Shown here: in pieces, positions 44,687 through 53,063 of the stretch
Layout: each line of letters starts with the position of its first letter
Numbering within the stretch: position 1 is the first letter of the stretch
DNA from: Prado023 sp963747335
Lineage (GTDB): Bacteria; Actinomycetota; Actinomycetes; S36-B12; CAIYMF01
Assembly: GCA_963747335.1 (NCBI GenBank)
Contig: CAVVEV010000003.1
Coordinates: forward strand, 434,001-498,000
Reading direction: 5' to 3'
DNA: 64,000 nucleotides
Notes under the pieces: model-generated
Databases searched by the model: none
What the model was told of the DNA's origin: nothing
Seen by the model: only the letters and a program-made list of their open reading frames with translations
Translations under genes and position numbers: made by a program

Positions 44687-44711
44687 ACAATTCCCCCGCC
44701 GGCGGTAGCGT
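44683..44711 (+). promoter_or_regulatory. lexA promoter
   Basis: TTGAAC (44683-44688) and TAGCGT (44706-44711) are separated by 17 nt. The LexA box covers the -35, which explains autorepression. The leader would be about 95 nt. Confidence 0.6.
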
Positions 44712-44812
44712 TGCTGCAGGTGATCAGCGACCGATCACGTGACACAAGGCTCGCGCAGGGGTCTGACAATGCGACGTCGGACGGCTCACGAGGCACCGAA
44801 CTGGAGGGCATC

Positions 44813-45484
44813 ATGGCCACGATCCACCCACTCCCTGCCACCGCCGAGGACCATGTGGGACTCACGTTGCGACAGCGTCGGGTCCTCGAGGTCATCCGCG
44901 AGTCCGTCGAGAGCCGCGGCTATCCGCCGAGCGTGCGGGAGATCGGCGAGTCGGTCGGCCTGAACTCCCCCTCGAGCGTCGCCCACCAGCTCAAGGTGCT
45001 CGAGAGCAAGGGGTATCTGCGGCGCGACCCGAATCGCCCGCGGGCGATGGAGGTCCTCGACCCGTACGGCCACGCCGAGGATCCGACCGACATCGGTGAG
45101 GCGCGGCCGGACGCGGTGTTCGTCCCGGTCGTCGGACAGATCGCTGCCGGGGGGCCCATCCTCGCCGAGCAGGTGGTCGAGACCGTCTTCCCGCTTCCGC
45201 GGGAGTTGGTGGGTGATGGCGACCTGTTCCTCCTGAGGGTCAAGGGCGACTCCATGATCGAGGCCGCGATCTGCGATGGCGACTACGTCGTCATCCGGGC
45301 CGGTCAGGCCGCGGAGAACGGGGCAATCGTCGCGGCGCTGCTCGAGGATGAGGCCACCGTGAAGACGCTCAAGCGGCGTGATGGCCACACCTGGCTGATG
45401 CCCCACAACCCGGCCTACGAGCCCATCGACGGTGATGACGCGGTGATCATGGGGACGGTCGTGGCGGTCCTGCGTCGCGTCTGA
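44813..45484 (+). CDS. lexA: SOS repressor LexA
   Basis: This 223-residue protein has an N-terminal winged helix (QRRVLEVIRESVESRGYPPSVREI) and a self-cleaving peptidase domain with cleavage site Ala112-Gly113, Ser147 in GDSM and Lys184. It represses DNA damage genes until RecA filaments trigger cleavage. ATG at 44813 is preceded by GGAGGG. A longer in-frame reading to 44711 lacks support. Confidence 0.95.
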   Translation: MATIHPLPATAEDHVGLTLRQRRVLEVIRESVESRGYPPSVREIGESVGLNSPSSVAHQLKVLESKGYLRRDPNRPRAMEVLDPYGHAEDPTDIGEARPDAVFVPVVGQIAAGGPILAEQVVETVFPLPRELVGDGDLFLLRVKGDSMIEAAICDGDYVVIRAGQAAENGAIVAALLEDEATVKTLKRRDGHTWLMPHNPAYEPIDGDDAVIMGTVVAVLRRV

Positions 45485-45521
45485 TGTGAGTTCAAGGGGC
45501 CCCATATCCAGCGCGCTGGCC

Positions 45522-45527
45522 TAGTCT
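45522..45527 (+). promoter_or_regulatory. -10 hexamer TAGTCT, leaderless start of DUF2252 gene
   Basis: TAGTCT ends 7 nt before the GTG at 45535, with no Shine-Dalgarno sequence in between. Confidence 0.5.
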
Positions 45528-45534
45528 TCGAGGC

Positions 45535-46914
45535 GTGCCAGAGACCTCCAAGCTGGACCCGTCGGCGAGAGCACACAGGGGTGCCGAGGCTCGGCGCGCG
45601 CTGCCTCGTCAGTCGCTGTCCGAGTGGCTGCCCCCCACCGACCGCCCAGATCCCGTCGACCTCCTGATCGCCCAGGGCAGGCAGCGGATCGCGAGCCTCG
45701 TACCGATCCGGCACGGCCGGATGAGCACCTCCAGCTTCGCCTTCTACCGAGGGTCGGCGGTCGTCATGGCAGCAGACCTGGCCAGCCAGCCGAACACCGG
45801 CCTCACAGTGCAGCTGTGCGGTGATGCCCACCTGGCGAACTTCGGGATGTTCGCCTCCCCCGAGCGCACCCTGCTGTTCGACCTCAACGACTTCGACGAG
45901 ACCCACCCCGGACCCTTCGAATGGGATGTGAAGCGATTGGCGGCCTCCGCGGTGCTGACTGCGAGGTCCAACGGGTGGCGCGCGGCCGCGCAGCGTGCGC
46001 TGGCACGGACGGCGGCCCAGGCCTATCGAGAGGCCATGCGGCACTTCGCCGGAATGAGCACCCTGGATGTCTGGTACTCCCGGCTGAACGTCTCGGACAT
46101 GGGCCGGCTGGCCAGCAGCATGCCCCCCGAGTCCGTACTGGCCCGAGTGGAGCGCTCGATCGAGGGTGCGCGACGCCGGACCAACCTTCAGGCCATGGGG
46201 AGACTGACGACTGTGGTCGACGGTCAGCGGCAGTTCGTGGAGGACCCGCCCCTGCTGATGAGAGTGAGCGCCGAGAACGCCGAGCTGCTGGGCCAGGATG
46301 CGATGCAGACCTATCGCCGCACGCTGGTCTCGGACCGAGCGGCGCTCCTGGACCAGTTCCATGTGGTCGATGTGGCCCGCAAGGTGGTCGGGGTCGGCAG
46401 CGTGGGGACCCGCTGCTACGTCCTGCTCATGCAGGGGGTCGACGGTGGTGATCCCCTGGTCCTGCAGTTCAAGGAGGCCACCGCATCAGTCCTTGAGCCC
46501 TACACGCGACCCTGTGAGTTCGACCACCATGGCGCGCGCGTGGTGGCCGGCCAGCGCCTGATGCAGGCCGCGTCGGACATCTTCATCGGCTGGACCTCGG
46601 CCACCGACGCGCAGAGCGTGGTGCACGACTCCTACGTCCGGCAGCTGCGCGACATGAAGTTCTCCCCGGACCTCTCCGCCCTCGACGAGGGCGGGCTCGG
46701 GATGTACCTGCATGCCTGTGGCTGGACCCTCGCGCGTGCCCATGCCCGTTCCGGCGATCGACTGGCGATCGCCGCATACCTCGGTCGCAGCACCAAGTTC
46801 GACGATGCGATCATCACGTGGGCCACGGGCTACGCCGATCAGGCGGAGGCGGACCATGAGGCAATGGTGCATGCCATCAGGATGGCGAGGTTGCCCGCGA
46901 TCACCGGAGTGTGA
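45535..46914 (+). CDS. DUF2252 protein, kinase-like fold
   Basis: The 459-residue protein matches DUF2252: an FYRG motif, LCGDAHLANFG, FDLNDFDETHPGPFEWDVKRL and VVGVGSVGTRCY. The middle motifs resemble the catalytic and metal-binding loops of aminoglycoside-kinase-like enzymes (HxDxH-type replaced by GDAHxxN and DxND). It may phosphorylate a small molecule, but no substrate is known. Downstream of lexA, but with its own leaderless start, so SOS control is not implied. Confidence 0.85.
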   Translation: MPETSKLDPSARAHRGAEARRALPRQSLSEWLPPTDRPDPVDLLIAQGRQRIASLVPIRHGRMSTSSFAFYRGSAVVMAADLASQPNTGLTVQLCGDAHLANFGMFASPERTLLFDLNDFDETHPGPFEWDVKRLAASAVLTARSNGWRAAAQRALARTAAQAYREAMRHFAGMSTLDVWYSRLNVSDMGRLASSMPPESVLARVERSIEGARRRTNLQAMGRLTTVVDGQRQFVEDPPLLMRVSAENAELLGQDAMQTYRRTLVSDRAALLDQFHVVDVARKVVGVGSVGTRCYVLLMQGVDGGDPLVLQFKEATASVLEPYTRPCEFDHHGARVVAGQRLMQAASDIFIGWTSATDAQSVVHDSYVRQLRDMKFSPDLSALDEGGLGMYLHACGWTLARAHARSGDRLAIAAYLGRSTKFDDAIITWATGYADQAEADHEAMVHAIRMARLPAITGV

Positions 46915-47072
46915 CCCGGGTGGGGGCGATGGAACGTCAGGAAACCCCCGGGGGTATTCTGGGAGTCTGCCCCCGCGGGGATCGGACGCTGGCTCGCTCC
47001 CGGCTCGACTCGAGGAGCCCGACCGCCTCCGGGACCCGCCGGATGGGCAGGCACACCCGCTGAGGAGATGTC

Positions 47073-47798
47073 ATGACCGAGACCATCATTCCCGTCACCC
47101 CCACCATGCCGCGCATCGGAGACCCGGCCCCCGCCTTCACGGCCGCCACGACCCAGGGCGAGATCAACTTCCCCGGGGACTACGTCGGGCGCTGGGTGAT
47201 CCTGTTCAGCCACCCCGCTGACTTCACCCCCGTGTGCACCACCGAGTTCATGACCTTCGCCTCGCTGGAGGACAAGTTCGCCGAACTCAACACGGCGCTT
47301 GTCGGACTGTCCGTCGACGGCCTGTACAGCCACATCGCATGGCTGCGGCGCATCAAGGAGACGATCGAGTTCCGCGGGATGTCCGACGTGGAGGTGACGT
47401 TCCCGCTCATCGAGGACATCACGATGAACGTGGCTCGCGCCTACGGGATGATCATGCCGGGCGAGGACTCCACCAAGGCCGTTCGGGCGGTGTTCGTGAT
47501 CGACCCGAAGGGCGTCATCCGCACGATCATCTACTACCCGCTGAGCCTCGGGCGCAACTTCGACGAGCTGATCCGCGTGGTGACGGCCCTGCAGACCGCC
47601 GACGCGTTCTCCGTGGCCACCCCGGCCGACTGGCGCCCCGGTGATCCGGTGATCGTCCCCCCGGCTGGCTCGTGTGGTGTGGCCAAGGACCGCATGGACG
47701 GCCAGGAGGAGGGTGTCACGTGCGTGGACTGGTTCTTCTGCACGAAGGAGATCTCGGCCGCGGAGATCGATGAGGCGATCCGCCAGCCGAACCGCTGA
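47073..47798 (+). CDS. Peroxiredoxin, Prx6/1-Cys-like
   Basis: The 241-residue thiol peroxidase has the peroxidatic Cys55 in FTPVCTTE and an extended C-terminal domain with further Cys (GSCGVAKDR, VTCVDWFFCTKE), as in archaeal-type Prx6 enzymes where the late Cys pair can resolve. It reduces hydrogen peroxide and organic peroxides. GAGGAGATGTC precedes the ATG. Confidence 0.9.
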   Translation: MTETIIPVTPTMPRIGDPAPAFTAATTQGEINFPGDYVGRWVILFSHPADFTPVCTTEFMTFASLEDKFAELNTALVGLSVDGLYSHIAWLRRIKETIEFRGMSDVEVTFPLIEDITMNVARAYGMIMPGEDSTKAVRAVFVIDPKGVIRTIIYYPLSLGRNFDELIRVVTALQTADAFSVATPADWRPGDPVIVPPAGSCGVAKDRMDGQEEGVTCVDWFFCTKEISAAEIDEAIRQPNR

Positions 47799-47817
47799 GC
47801 CTGACGGCTCCACGGAC

Positions 47818-47862
47818 CTGAGCGGGTCACGCCCACCGGTGCACTGGGTGTGACTCGCTCAG
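47818..47862. terminator. Convergent hairpin between prx and dinG
   Basis: Positions 47818-47830 pair with 47850-47862 with one mismatch. The arms overlap the last bases of dinG. It can serve the peroxiredoxin transcript and the dinG operon from the other side. Confidence 0.6.
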
Positions 47863-49850
47863 CCCGTTGTGGAGTCCGTGAGCGCGGCGTCAAGACGCCC
47901 CAGGGCCGCCACGACGGCGGTGAGGTCCGTCGTCCACCACAGGGGTGGGAGGCTGGCGCGCAGGCGTGCACCGTAGCTCGTGGTGGCCAGTCGGGAGTCC
48001 AGGACTGCGACGACACCACGGTCGTCGGGGGTTCGGATGAGTCGCCCGGCCCCTTGCGCGAGCATGAGGGCGGCCCGGGGGACGGACACCGAGGCGAACC
48101 CGCTGCCCCCCTGCGCGTCGATGAGCTCCTGGCGCGCCGAGATGACCGGGTCGTCGGGGCGCGGGAACGGGATCCGGTCGATCACGACCAACGTGCACGA
48201 CGGACCCGGCACGTCGACTCCCTGCCAGAGCGACAGCGTCCCGAGCAGCGACGCCCGGGGATCCTCCGCGAACTGCCGCACGAGCCCCGCAACAGCGTCA
48301 CCTCGTCGGGCCACGATCAACGGCCGGTCGTCACGGCCCGCCAGGCGACGGCGCAGCACCTCTTCCGCACGCTCGACCGAGCGCCAGGACGAGAACAGGG
48401 CCAGGGTTCTTCCACCTGCAGCGTCGAGAAGGTCAGCGATCTGCTCGAGTGCCAGCTCGCTGATCCCCTCGCGGCCGGGGCGGGGCAGGTCGGCAGCGCA
48501 GTAGAGCATGCCCTGCCTGCTGTGGTCGAAGGGTGACCCCACATCCAGTCCGCGCCAGCCTGTCGGGCATCCGAGGCTGGCAGCCAGTGGCTCGAATGAC
48601 CCACCGATGGCCAGGGTGGCGCTGGTCAGGGCCACGGGGCGGCCGGCGAAGAGGTTGGACTCCAGCAGGTCGTGCACCGAGATGGGTGCGATATGCAGGC
48701 TGGGCGGGGATCCGGAGCGGCCACCGACCCAGGCCACTGAGGCGCTGCTGAGCAGGAGCGCCTCTGCCGCCACCTCGTGGACGCCCTGGATGGCCGCCCG
48801 CGCGGTGGTGCGGTCGGCAGCGGCCTCCGGGGCGTCGGAGCTGTCGCCCCGCATCCCGCCCAGGGCTGCATGACCGGCGTCGCGCAGGGCGGAGATCGCG
48901 ACGACGAGCTCCTCGGGGAGGGCGCGCAGTCGGCCCTCGGGCACTTCCGCGAGGACGTCTCCGAGGTATCCGGCGGCGTCGAGGAGGGGGTCGATCAGCT
49001 CGGGGCCGAGGAACTTGCGTGCCCGGCCCGCCGCACGCTCCACGACGGGCGCGGACAACTCCCGGGTGAGGGCGGTGGTCATTCGGTCGACGAGCTCATG
49101 GGCCTCGTCGACCACCACGGCGCCATGCTCAGGAAGGACGGGGACCTCGCCCTGGACGTGGATCGCCAGGAGGGCGTGGTTGGTCACGATCAGGTCGGCT
49201 ACACGGGCACGCGCCTTCGCCCCTTCGGCGAAGCAGTCCTGGCCGAACGCGCAGTTGGTGGCTCCCGGGCACTCCCGGGCCGACACCGAGAGTCCGGACC
49301 ACACCCGCCCATCTACGGGGTCGGTGAGGTCGTCGCGATCGCCGGTGTCCGTCATCGTCGCCCACTTCTGCAGGCGGGCGGCCTGCCGACCCAGCCTTGT
49401 GGTCGGTGTGTCGAAGAGTGCCGACTCCTCTGGGTCCGGTGAGCCGCGGTTCAGCCGGTCGAGGCACAGGTAGTTGCTGCGGCCCTTGAGCACGGCGAAC
49501 GTGATGTCGCGTCCCAGCGCCGGTGACAGGGCCCGGCTGACCACAGGAAGGTCCTTGTCGACCAGTTGGCGCTGCAGCGCAAGGGTCGCGGTGGCGATCA
49601 CCACGGATTCGTCAGCGGCCATCGCGTGCTGGGCGGCGGGGACCAGGTAGGCCAGGGACTTCCCCGTTCCAGTGCCGGCCTGCACGAGGACAGTTCCGGA
49701 ACCGCTGTCCAGACATCGGGCGATCTCGGTAGCCATCCGCGCCTGACCTGCACGCGGCTCGCCGCCGAGCTCGCTGACCGCGAGGTCGAGCAGGTCGGTG
49801 ACCGAGCGTCCGTCAGCAGGGGTGGGGTCAGTGGCCTCCGCGGTCGTCAC
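47859..49850 (-). CDS. dinG: DinG/XPD-like ATP-dependent DNA helicase
   Basis: This 663-residue superfamily 2 Fe-S helicase has Walker A QAGTGTGKSLAYL, a Cys set for a 4Fe-4S cluster (NYLCLDR, ECPGATNC, GQDCF), DEAH in VDEAHELVD, and C-terminal motifs with QGVDVPG and QGAGRLIR. Such helicases unwind 5'-3' and help replication past R-loops or lesions. The start at 49850 overlaps the hflX stop by 4 nt. No LexA box is visible in front of it. Confidence 0.9.
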   Translation of the reverse strand: MTTAEATDPTPADGRSVTDLLDLAVSELGGEPRAGQARMATEIARCLDSGSGTVLVQAGTGTGKSLAYLVPAAQHAMAADESVVIATATLALQRQLVDKDLPVVSRALSPALGRDITFAVLKGRSNYLCLDRLNRGSPDPEESALFDTPTTRLGRQAARLQKWATMTDTGDRDDLTDPVDGRVWSGLSVSARECPGATNCAFGQDCFAEGAKARARVADLIVTNHALLAIHVQGEVPVLPEHGAVVVDEAHELVDRMTTALTRELSAPVVERAAGRARKFLGPELIDPLLDAAGYLGDVLAEVPEGRLRALPEELVVAISALRDAGHAALGGMRGDSSDAPEAAADRTTARAAIQGVHEVAAEALLLSSASVAWVGGRSGSPPSLHIAPISVHDLLESNLFAGRPVALTSATLAIGGSFEPLAASLGCPTGWRGLDVGSPFDHSRQGMLYCAADLPRPGREGISELALEQIADLLDAAGGRTLALFSSWRSVERAEEVLRRRLAGRDDRPLIVARRGDAVAGLVRQFAEDPRASLLGTLSLWQGVDVPGPSCTLVVIDRIPFPRPDDPVISARQELIDAQGGSGFASVSVPRAALMLAQGAGRLIRTPDDRGVVAVLDSRLATTSYGARLRASLPPLWWTTDLTAVVAALGRLDAALTDSTTG

Positions 49851-51247
49851 GCCGACCCGGATTCGTGGGTCTCCGCACCCGGGTGACCCACCGCGATGGC
49901 GAGGAGCTCGGCCGCGAGCTGATCACCCACGACGGCCCGGATCTGCGCACCCTCGGCGACGTAGGCGACCTCGACGTCCCGGCCCTCCTCGTGGATCCGG
50001 GCAACGAGGTCACCGCGGTCGAAGGGGACGAGGAGCTCGACCAGCACGCTCGGGTTGGGCAGGTCGAGCTCGATCGCTGCGAGGAGCTCGGGGATGCCTG
50101 CCCCCGTGGCTGCGGACACGACCACCGAGTGCGGTTCGCGGGACTGGATGCGCCCAACGACCAGGGGGTCGGCGATATCGGCCTTGTTGATGACGATGAG
50201 CTCGGGCACATCGGCCGCCCCGATCACGGCGAGCACCTCGCGCACGGCTGCGATCTGCCCCTCGGGGAAGTCGTCGGCGCCGTCGACCACGTGCAGGATC
50301 AGGTCGGCGTCGGTCACCTCCTCCAAGGTTGACCGGAACGCCTCGACGAGCTGGTGGGGCAGGTGCCGCACGAACCCGACGGTGTCGGCGAGGGTGAACA
50401 GGCGGCCGGAGGGCGTGGACGCCTTGCGCACGGTCGGGTCGAGCGTGGCGAAGAGCGCGTCCTCGACCAGCGCGCCGGCCCCGGTCATCCGGTTGAGGAG
50501 GCTGGACTTGCCCGAGTTGGTGTACCCGGCGAGGACCACCGAGGGAGTCTGGGTGCGCCGCCGCTGGCTGCGCATGGTGCGCCGTGCGGTCGCCATGCCA
50601 GCGATCTCCCGACGAAGCCGGGAGATGCTCTCCCGGACACGTCGCCGGTCTGTCTCGATCTTGGTCTCGCCGGGACCTCGGGATCCGATGCCCTGCCCGC
50701 CGGCCACCCGGCCGCCGGCCTGGCGGGACAGGGACTCGCCCCAGCCGCGCAGCCGTGGGAGCAGGTACTGCATCTGTGCCAGCGACACCTGGGCCTTGCC
50801 CTCGCGGCTCCGGGCGTGCTGGGCGAAGATGTCGAGGATCAGCCAGGTGCGGTCGACGACCTTCACCTTCACGAGTCCCTCGAGCCGCCCGAGCTGCCCC
50901 GGGGTCAGCTCGCCATCGCAGATGACGGTGTCGGCCCCGACCGCGTTCACGACCTCACGCAGCTCAGTGACCTTGCCGGCACCGATGTAGGTGGCGGCGT
51001 CCGGCTTGTCGCGTCGTTGGATCAGGCCGTCGCAGACCTCCGACCCGGCGGTTTCGGCCAGCCGGGCGAGCTCGGCCAGGGAGCGTTCGGCGTCTGCGAG
51101 CGTGCCTGAGGCCCATACGCCCACGAGAACCACCCGTTCGAGCCGAACCTGGCGGTACTCGACCTCCGTGATGTCCTGAAGCTCAGTGCTCAGGCCGGGA
51201 ACGCGGCGCAGCGCCTGACGGTCGAGCAGGTCCGGGGTCTCAGACAT
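49847..51247 (-). CDS. hflX: Ribosome-associated GTPase HflX
   Basis: The 466-residue protein has the HflX N-terminal domain (DAATYIGAGKVTEL), a Gly-rich linker (GRVAGGQGIGSRGPGETKIETDRR) and the GTPase domain with G1 AGYTNSGKSS, G3 DTVGF and G4 NKAD. In bacteria it splits stalled or hibernating ribosomes after heat or antibiotic stress. Its start overlaps the end of dapF by 8 nt, and its stop overlaps the dinG start by 4 nt. Confidence 0.93.
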   Translation of the reverse strand: MSETPDLLDRQALRRVPGLSTELQDITEVEYRQVRLERVVLVGVWASGTLADAERSLAELARLAETAGSEVCDGLIQRRDKPDAATYIGAGKVTELREVVNAVGADTVICDGELTPGQLGRLEGLVKVKVVDRTWLILDIFAQHARSREGKAQVSLAQMQYLLPRLRGWGESLSRQAGGRVAGGQGIGSRGPGETKIETDRRRVRESISRLRREIAGMATARRTMRSQRRRTQTPSVVLAGYTNSGKSSLLNRMTGAGALVEDALFATLDPTVRKASTPSGRLFTLADTVGFVRHLPHQLVEAFRSTLEEVTDADLILHVVDGADDFPEGQIAAVREVLAVIGAADVPELIVINKADIADPLVVGRIQSREPHSVVVSAATGAGIPELLAAIELDLPNPSVLVELLVPFDRGDLVARIHEEGRDVEVAYVAEGAQIRAVVGDQLAAELLAIAVGHPGAETHESGSA

Positions 51248-52115
51248 TCATCTCCCACCAGTGCGGATCGATCTCACCACGGGCGACGACCTGCGTGGGC
51301 CCCTCGAGCTCCACGGAACCGTCGAGGTGCCACGTGACCCCGACGGTCCCACCGGGGACGTCCATGCGGATGCGGCGGCCACTGGGCACTCCCCCGCCGC
51401 GCCGAACCGTGGCCACGGCCGCGGCGCATGCACCGGTGCCGCAGCTCAGCGTCTCCCCCACTCCGCGCTCGAACACCCGCATCTGCAGGTGGTCCCCGGC
51501 CAGGACCCGGACGAACTCGACATTGACGCCCTCCGGATAGGCGTCCGCCGGAGTGACGACAGGAGCGCCGCGCAATGATCCCGCAGCCTGCACATCGTCC
51601 ACCCAGGTGACGGCATGGGGGTTCGGCATGAGGACCCCGGCCGCAGGTGACGCGGCCTCGCCCTCAACGGCGTCAGCGGGGAGCACGCGGATGTCGTCCC
51701 TGTCGAGGAACTGCGCGCTGCCCATGTTGACGCTGATGGTGCCGGTATCTGCCACCGTGACCTGCCGCGCTCCCCCGCGGGTCGCGATGTGGAAGCTGCC
51801 GGTGCCGGCAAGCCCTTCCTCGACCAGGTGCGCGACGAATACGCGAGCACCGTTGCCGCACATCTGCGCCACGCTCCCGTCTGCGTTGCGGTAGTCCATG
51901 AACCACGGGGCGACCCCGGACTGGTCGGCGACCTCAGCATGGGCCTCGGTCCTGGCGACCACCAGGACCCCATCGGCTCCCAGACCCCGGCGGCGATCGC
52001 AGAGGGCGCGCACAAGGGGCGCGGTCACGGTGAGCGCACCGGTGGGGTTCGGCAGGAGAACGAAGTCATTGCCGGTTCCATGCCCCTTGATGAAGGGGAT
52101 TCCTGCTCGGCTCAT
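51240..52115 (-). CDS. dapF: Diaminopimelate epimerase
   Basis: The 291-residue enzyme interconverts LL- and meso-diaminopimelate for lysine and cell-wall synthesis. The two catalytic cysteines are present: Cys86 in MCGNGARVF and Cys225 in SCGTGACA. GHGTGNDFVLL is the typical N-terminal motif. It is in a tightly packed operon, overlapping miaA by 4 nt upstream and hflX by 8 nt downstream. Confidence 0.95.
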   Translation of the reverse strand: MSRAGIPFIKGHGTGNDFVLLPNPTGALTVTAPLVRALCDRRRGLGADGVLVVARTEAHAEVADQSGVAPWFMDYRNADGSVAQMCGNGARVFVAHLVEEGLAGTGSFHIATRGGARQVTVADTGTISVNMGSAQFLDRDDIRVLPADAVEGEAASPAAGVLMPNPHAVTWVDDVQAAGSLRGAPVVTPADAYPEGVNVEFVRVLAGDHLQMRVFERGVGETLSCGTGACAAAVATVRRGGGVPSGRRIRMDVPGGTVGVTWHLDGSVELEGPTQVVARGEIDPHWWEMNV

Positions 52116-53047
52116 GGGTCAAGCCTACGGGCAGGCGCAGCCAGCAGGGCCGCGATCCGTGAACCTGTGGACGACGGTGGGGCGGTCGCGTCCAGCCAGG
52201 TCGTGCGCGGATCTCGGTGGAACCAGCGCTGCTGACGGCGCGCGAGTCGGCGGGTTGCCCGCATGATCTCGTCCGCGCACTGGGCTCGATCGATCCGGCC
52301 GTCGAGGAGGTCCACCACCTGCGGGTACCCCAGTGCCCGGCTGGCGGTGCGACCGTCGCGAAGGCCCACGGCAAGCAGGCTGCGGACCTCCTCGACAAGG
52401 CCGCCGTCCAGCATCCGGTCCACCCGGCCACGGATGCGCTCATCGAGGATGTCCCGTGCGAGGTCCAGCCCGACGCTGAGATGCGGCACGAGCGGCGGCC
52501 CGTCGGCGGGCAGATGCGCGGTGAACGGCTCCCCCGTGATCTCACCCACTTCGAGGGCCCGGACGATGCGCCGGCCGTTGGTGGGCAGGATGTGCCGAGC
52601 GGCTTCCGGATCCCGCTCGGCGAGCACCTGGTGCAGACGCTCGGGACCGATCTCGGCCAGCATGACCTCCCACCTCGCCCGGATCCGCGGGTCGCTGCCC
52701 GGGAACCGGAGATCGTCGAGCAGCGCCCGCACGTACAGTCCCGACCCGCCGACGACGACTGCGGGGGTGTCCCGTCGGCCCAGCCCACGGAGGACCTCGC
52801 GGCCCGCCTCCTGGTACTGGGCGACGCTGAGATCCTGAGTCACCTCCAGCATGTCGAGAAGGTGGTGGGCGACCCCCTGACGGTCAGCGGGGGCCACCTT
52901 GGCAGTTCCGATGTCCATCCCCCGGTACACCTGGAACGCATCAGCGTTCACGATCTCGCCACCCAGCAGGCGCGCCAGCTCGATGGCAACGTCGGACTTG
53001 CCTGCTGCGGTGGGGCCCACGATGGCCACCACCACGGATGGCCACAC
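52112..53047 (-). CDS. miaA: tRNA dimethylallyltransferase MiaA
   Basis: The 311-residue protein transfers a dimethylallyl group to A37 of tRNAs that read codons starting with U. It shows the P-loop GPTAAGKSD, SADA-type NADAFQVYRGMDIGTAK, and VGGSGLYVRALLD. Start GTG at 53047 is chosen over the farther GTG candidates because of CAGGAG before it. MiaB, the next enzyme in the same modification, is immediately upstream. Confidence 0.92.
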   Translation of the reverse strand: MWPSVVVAIVGPTAAGKSDVAIELARLLGGEIVNADAFQVYRGMDIGTAKVAPADRQGVAHHLLDMLEVTQDLSVAQYQEAGREVLRGLGRRDTPAVVVGGSGLYVRALLDDLRFPGSDPRIRARWEVMLAEIGPERLHQVLAERDPEAARHILPTNGRRIVRALEVGEITGEPFTAHLPADGPPLVPHLSVGLDLARDILDERIRGRVDRMLDGGLVEEVRSLLAVGLRDGRTASRALGYPQVVDLLDGRIDRAQCADEIMRATRRLARRQQRWFHRDPRTTWLDATAPPSSTGSRIAALLAAPARRLDP

Positions 53048-53063
53048 GATCGGCTCCTGCACG

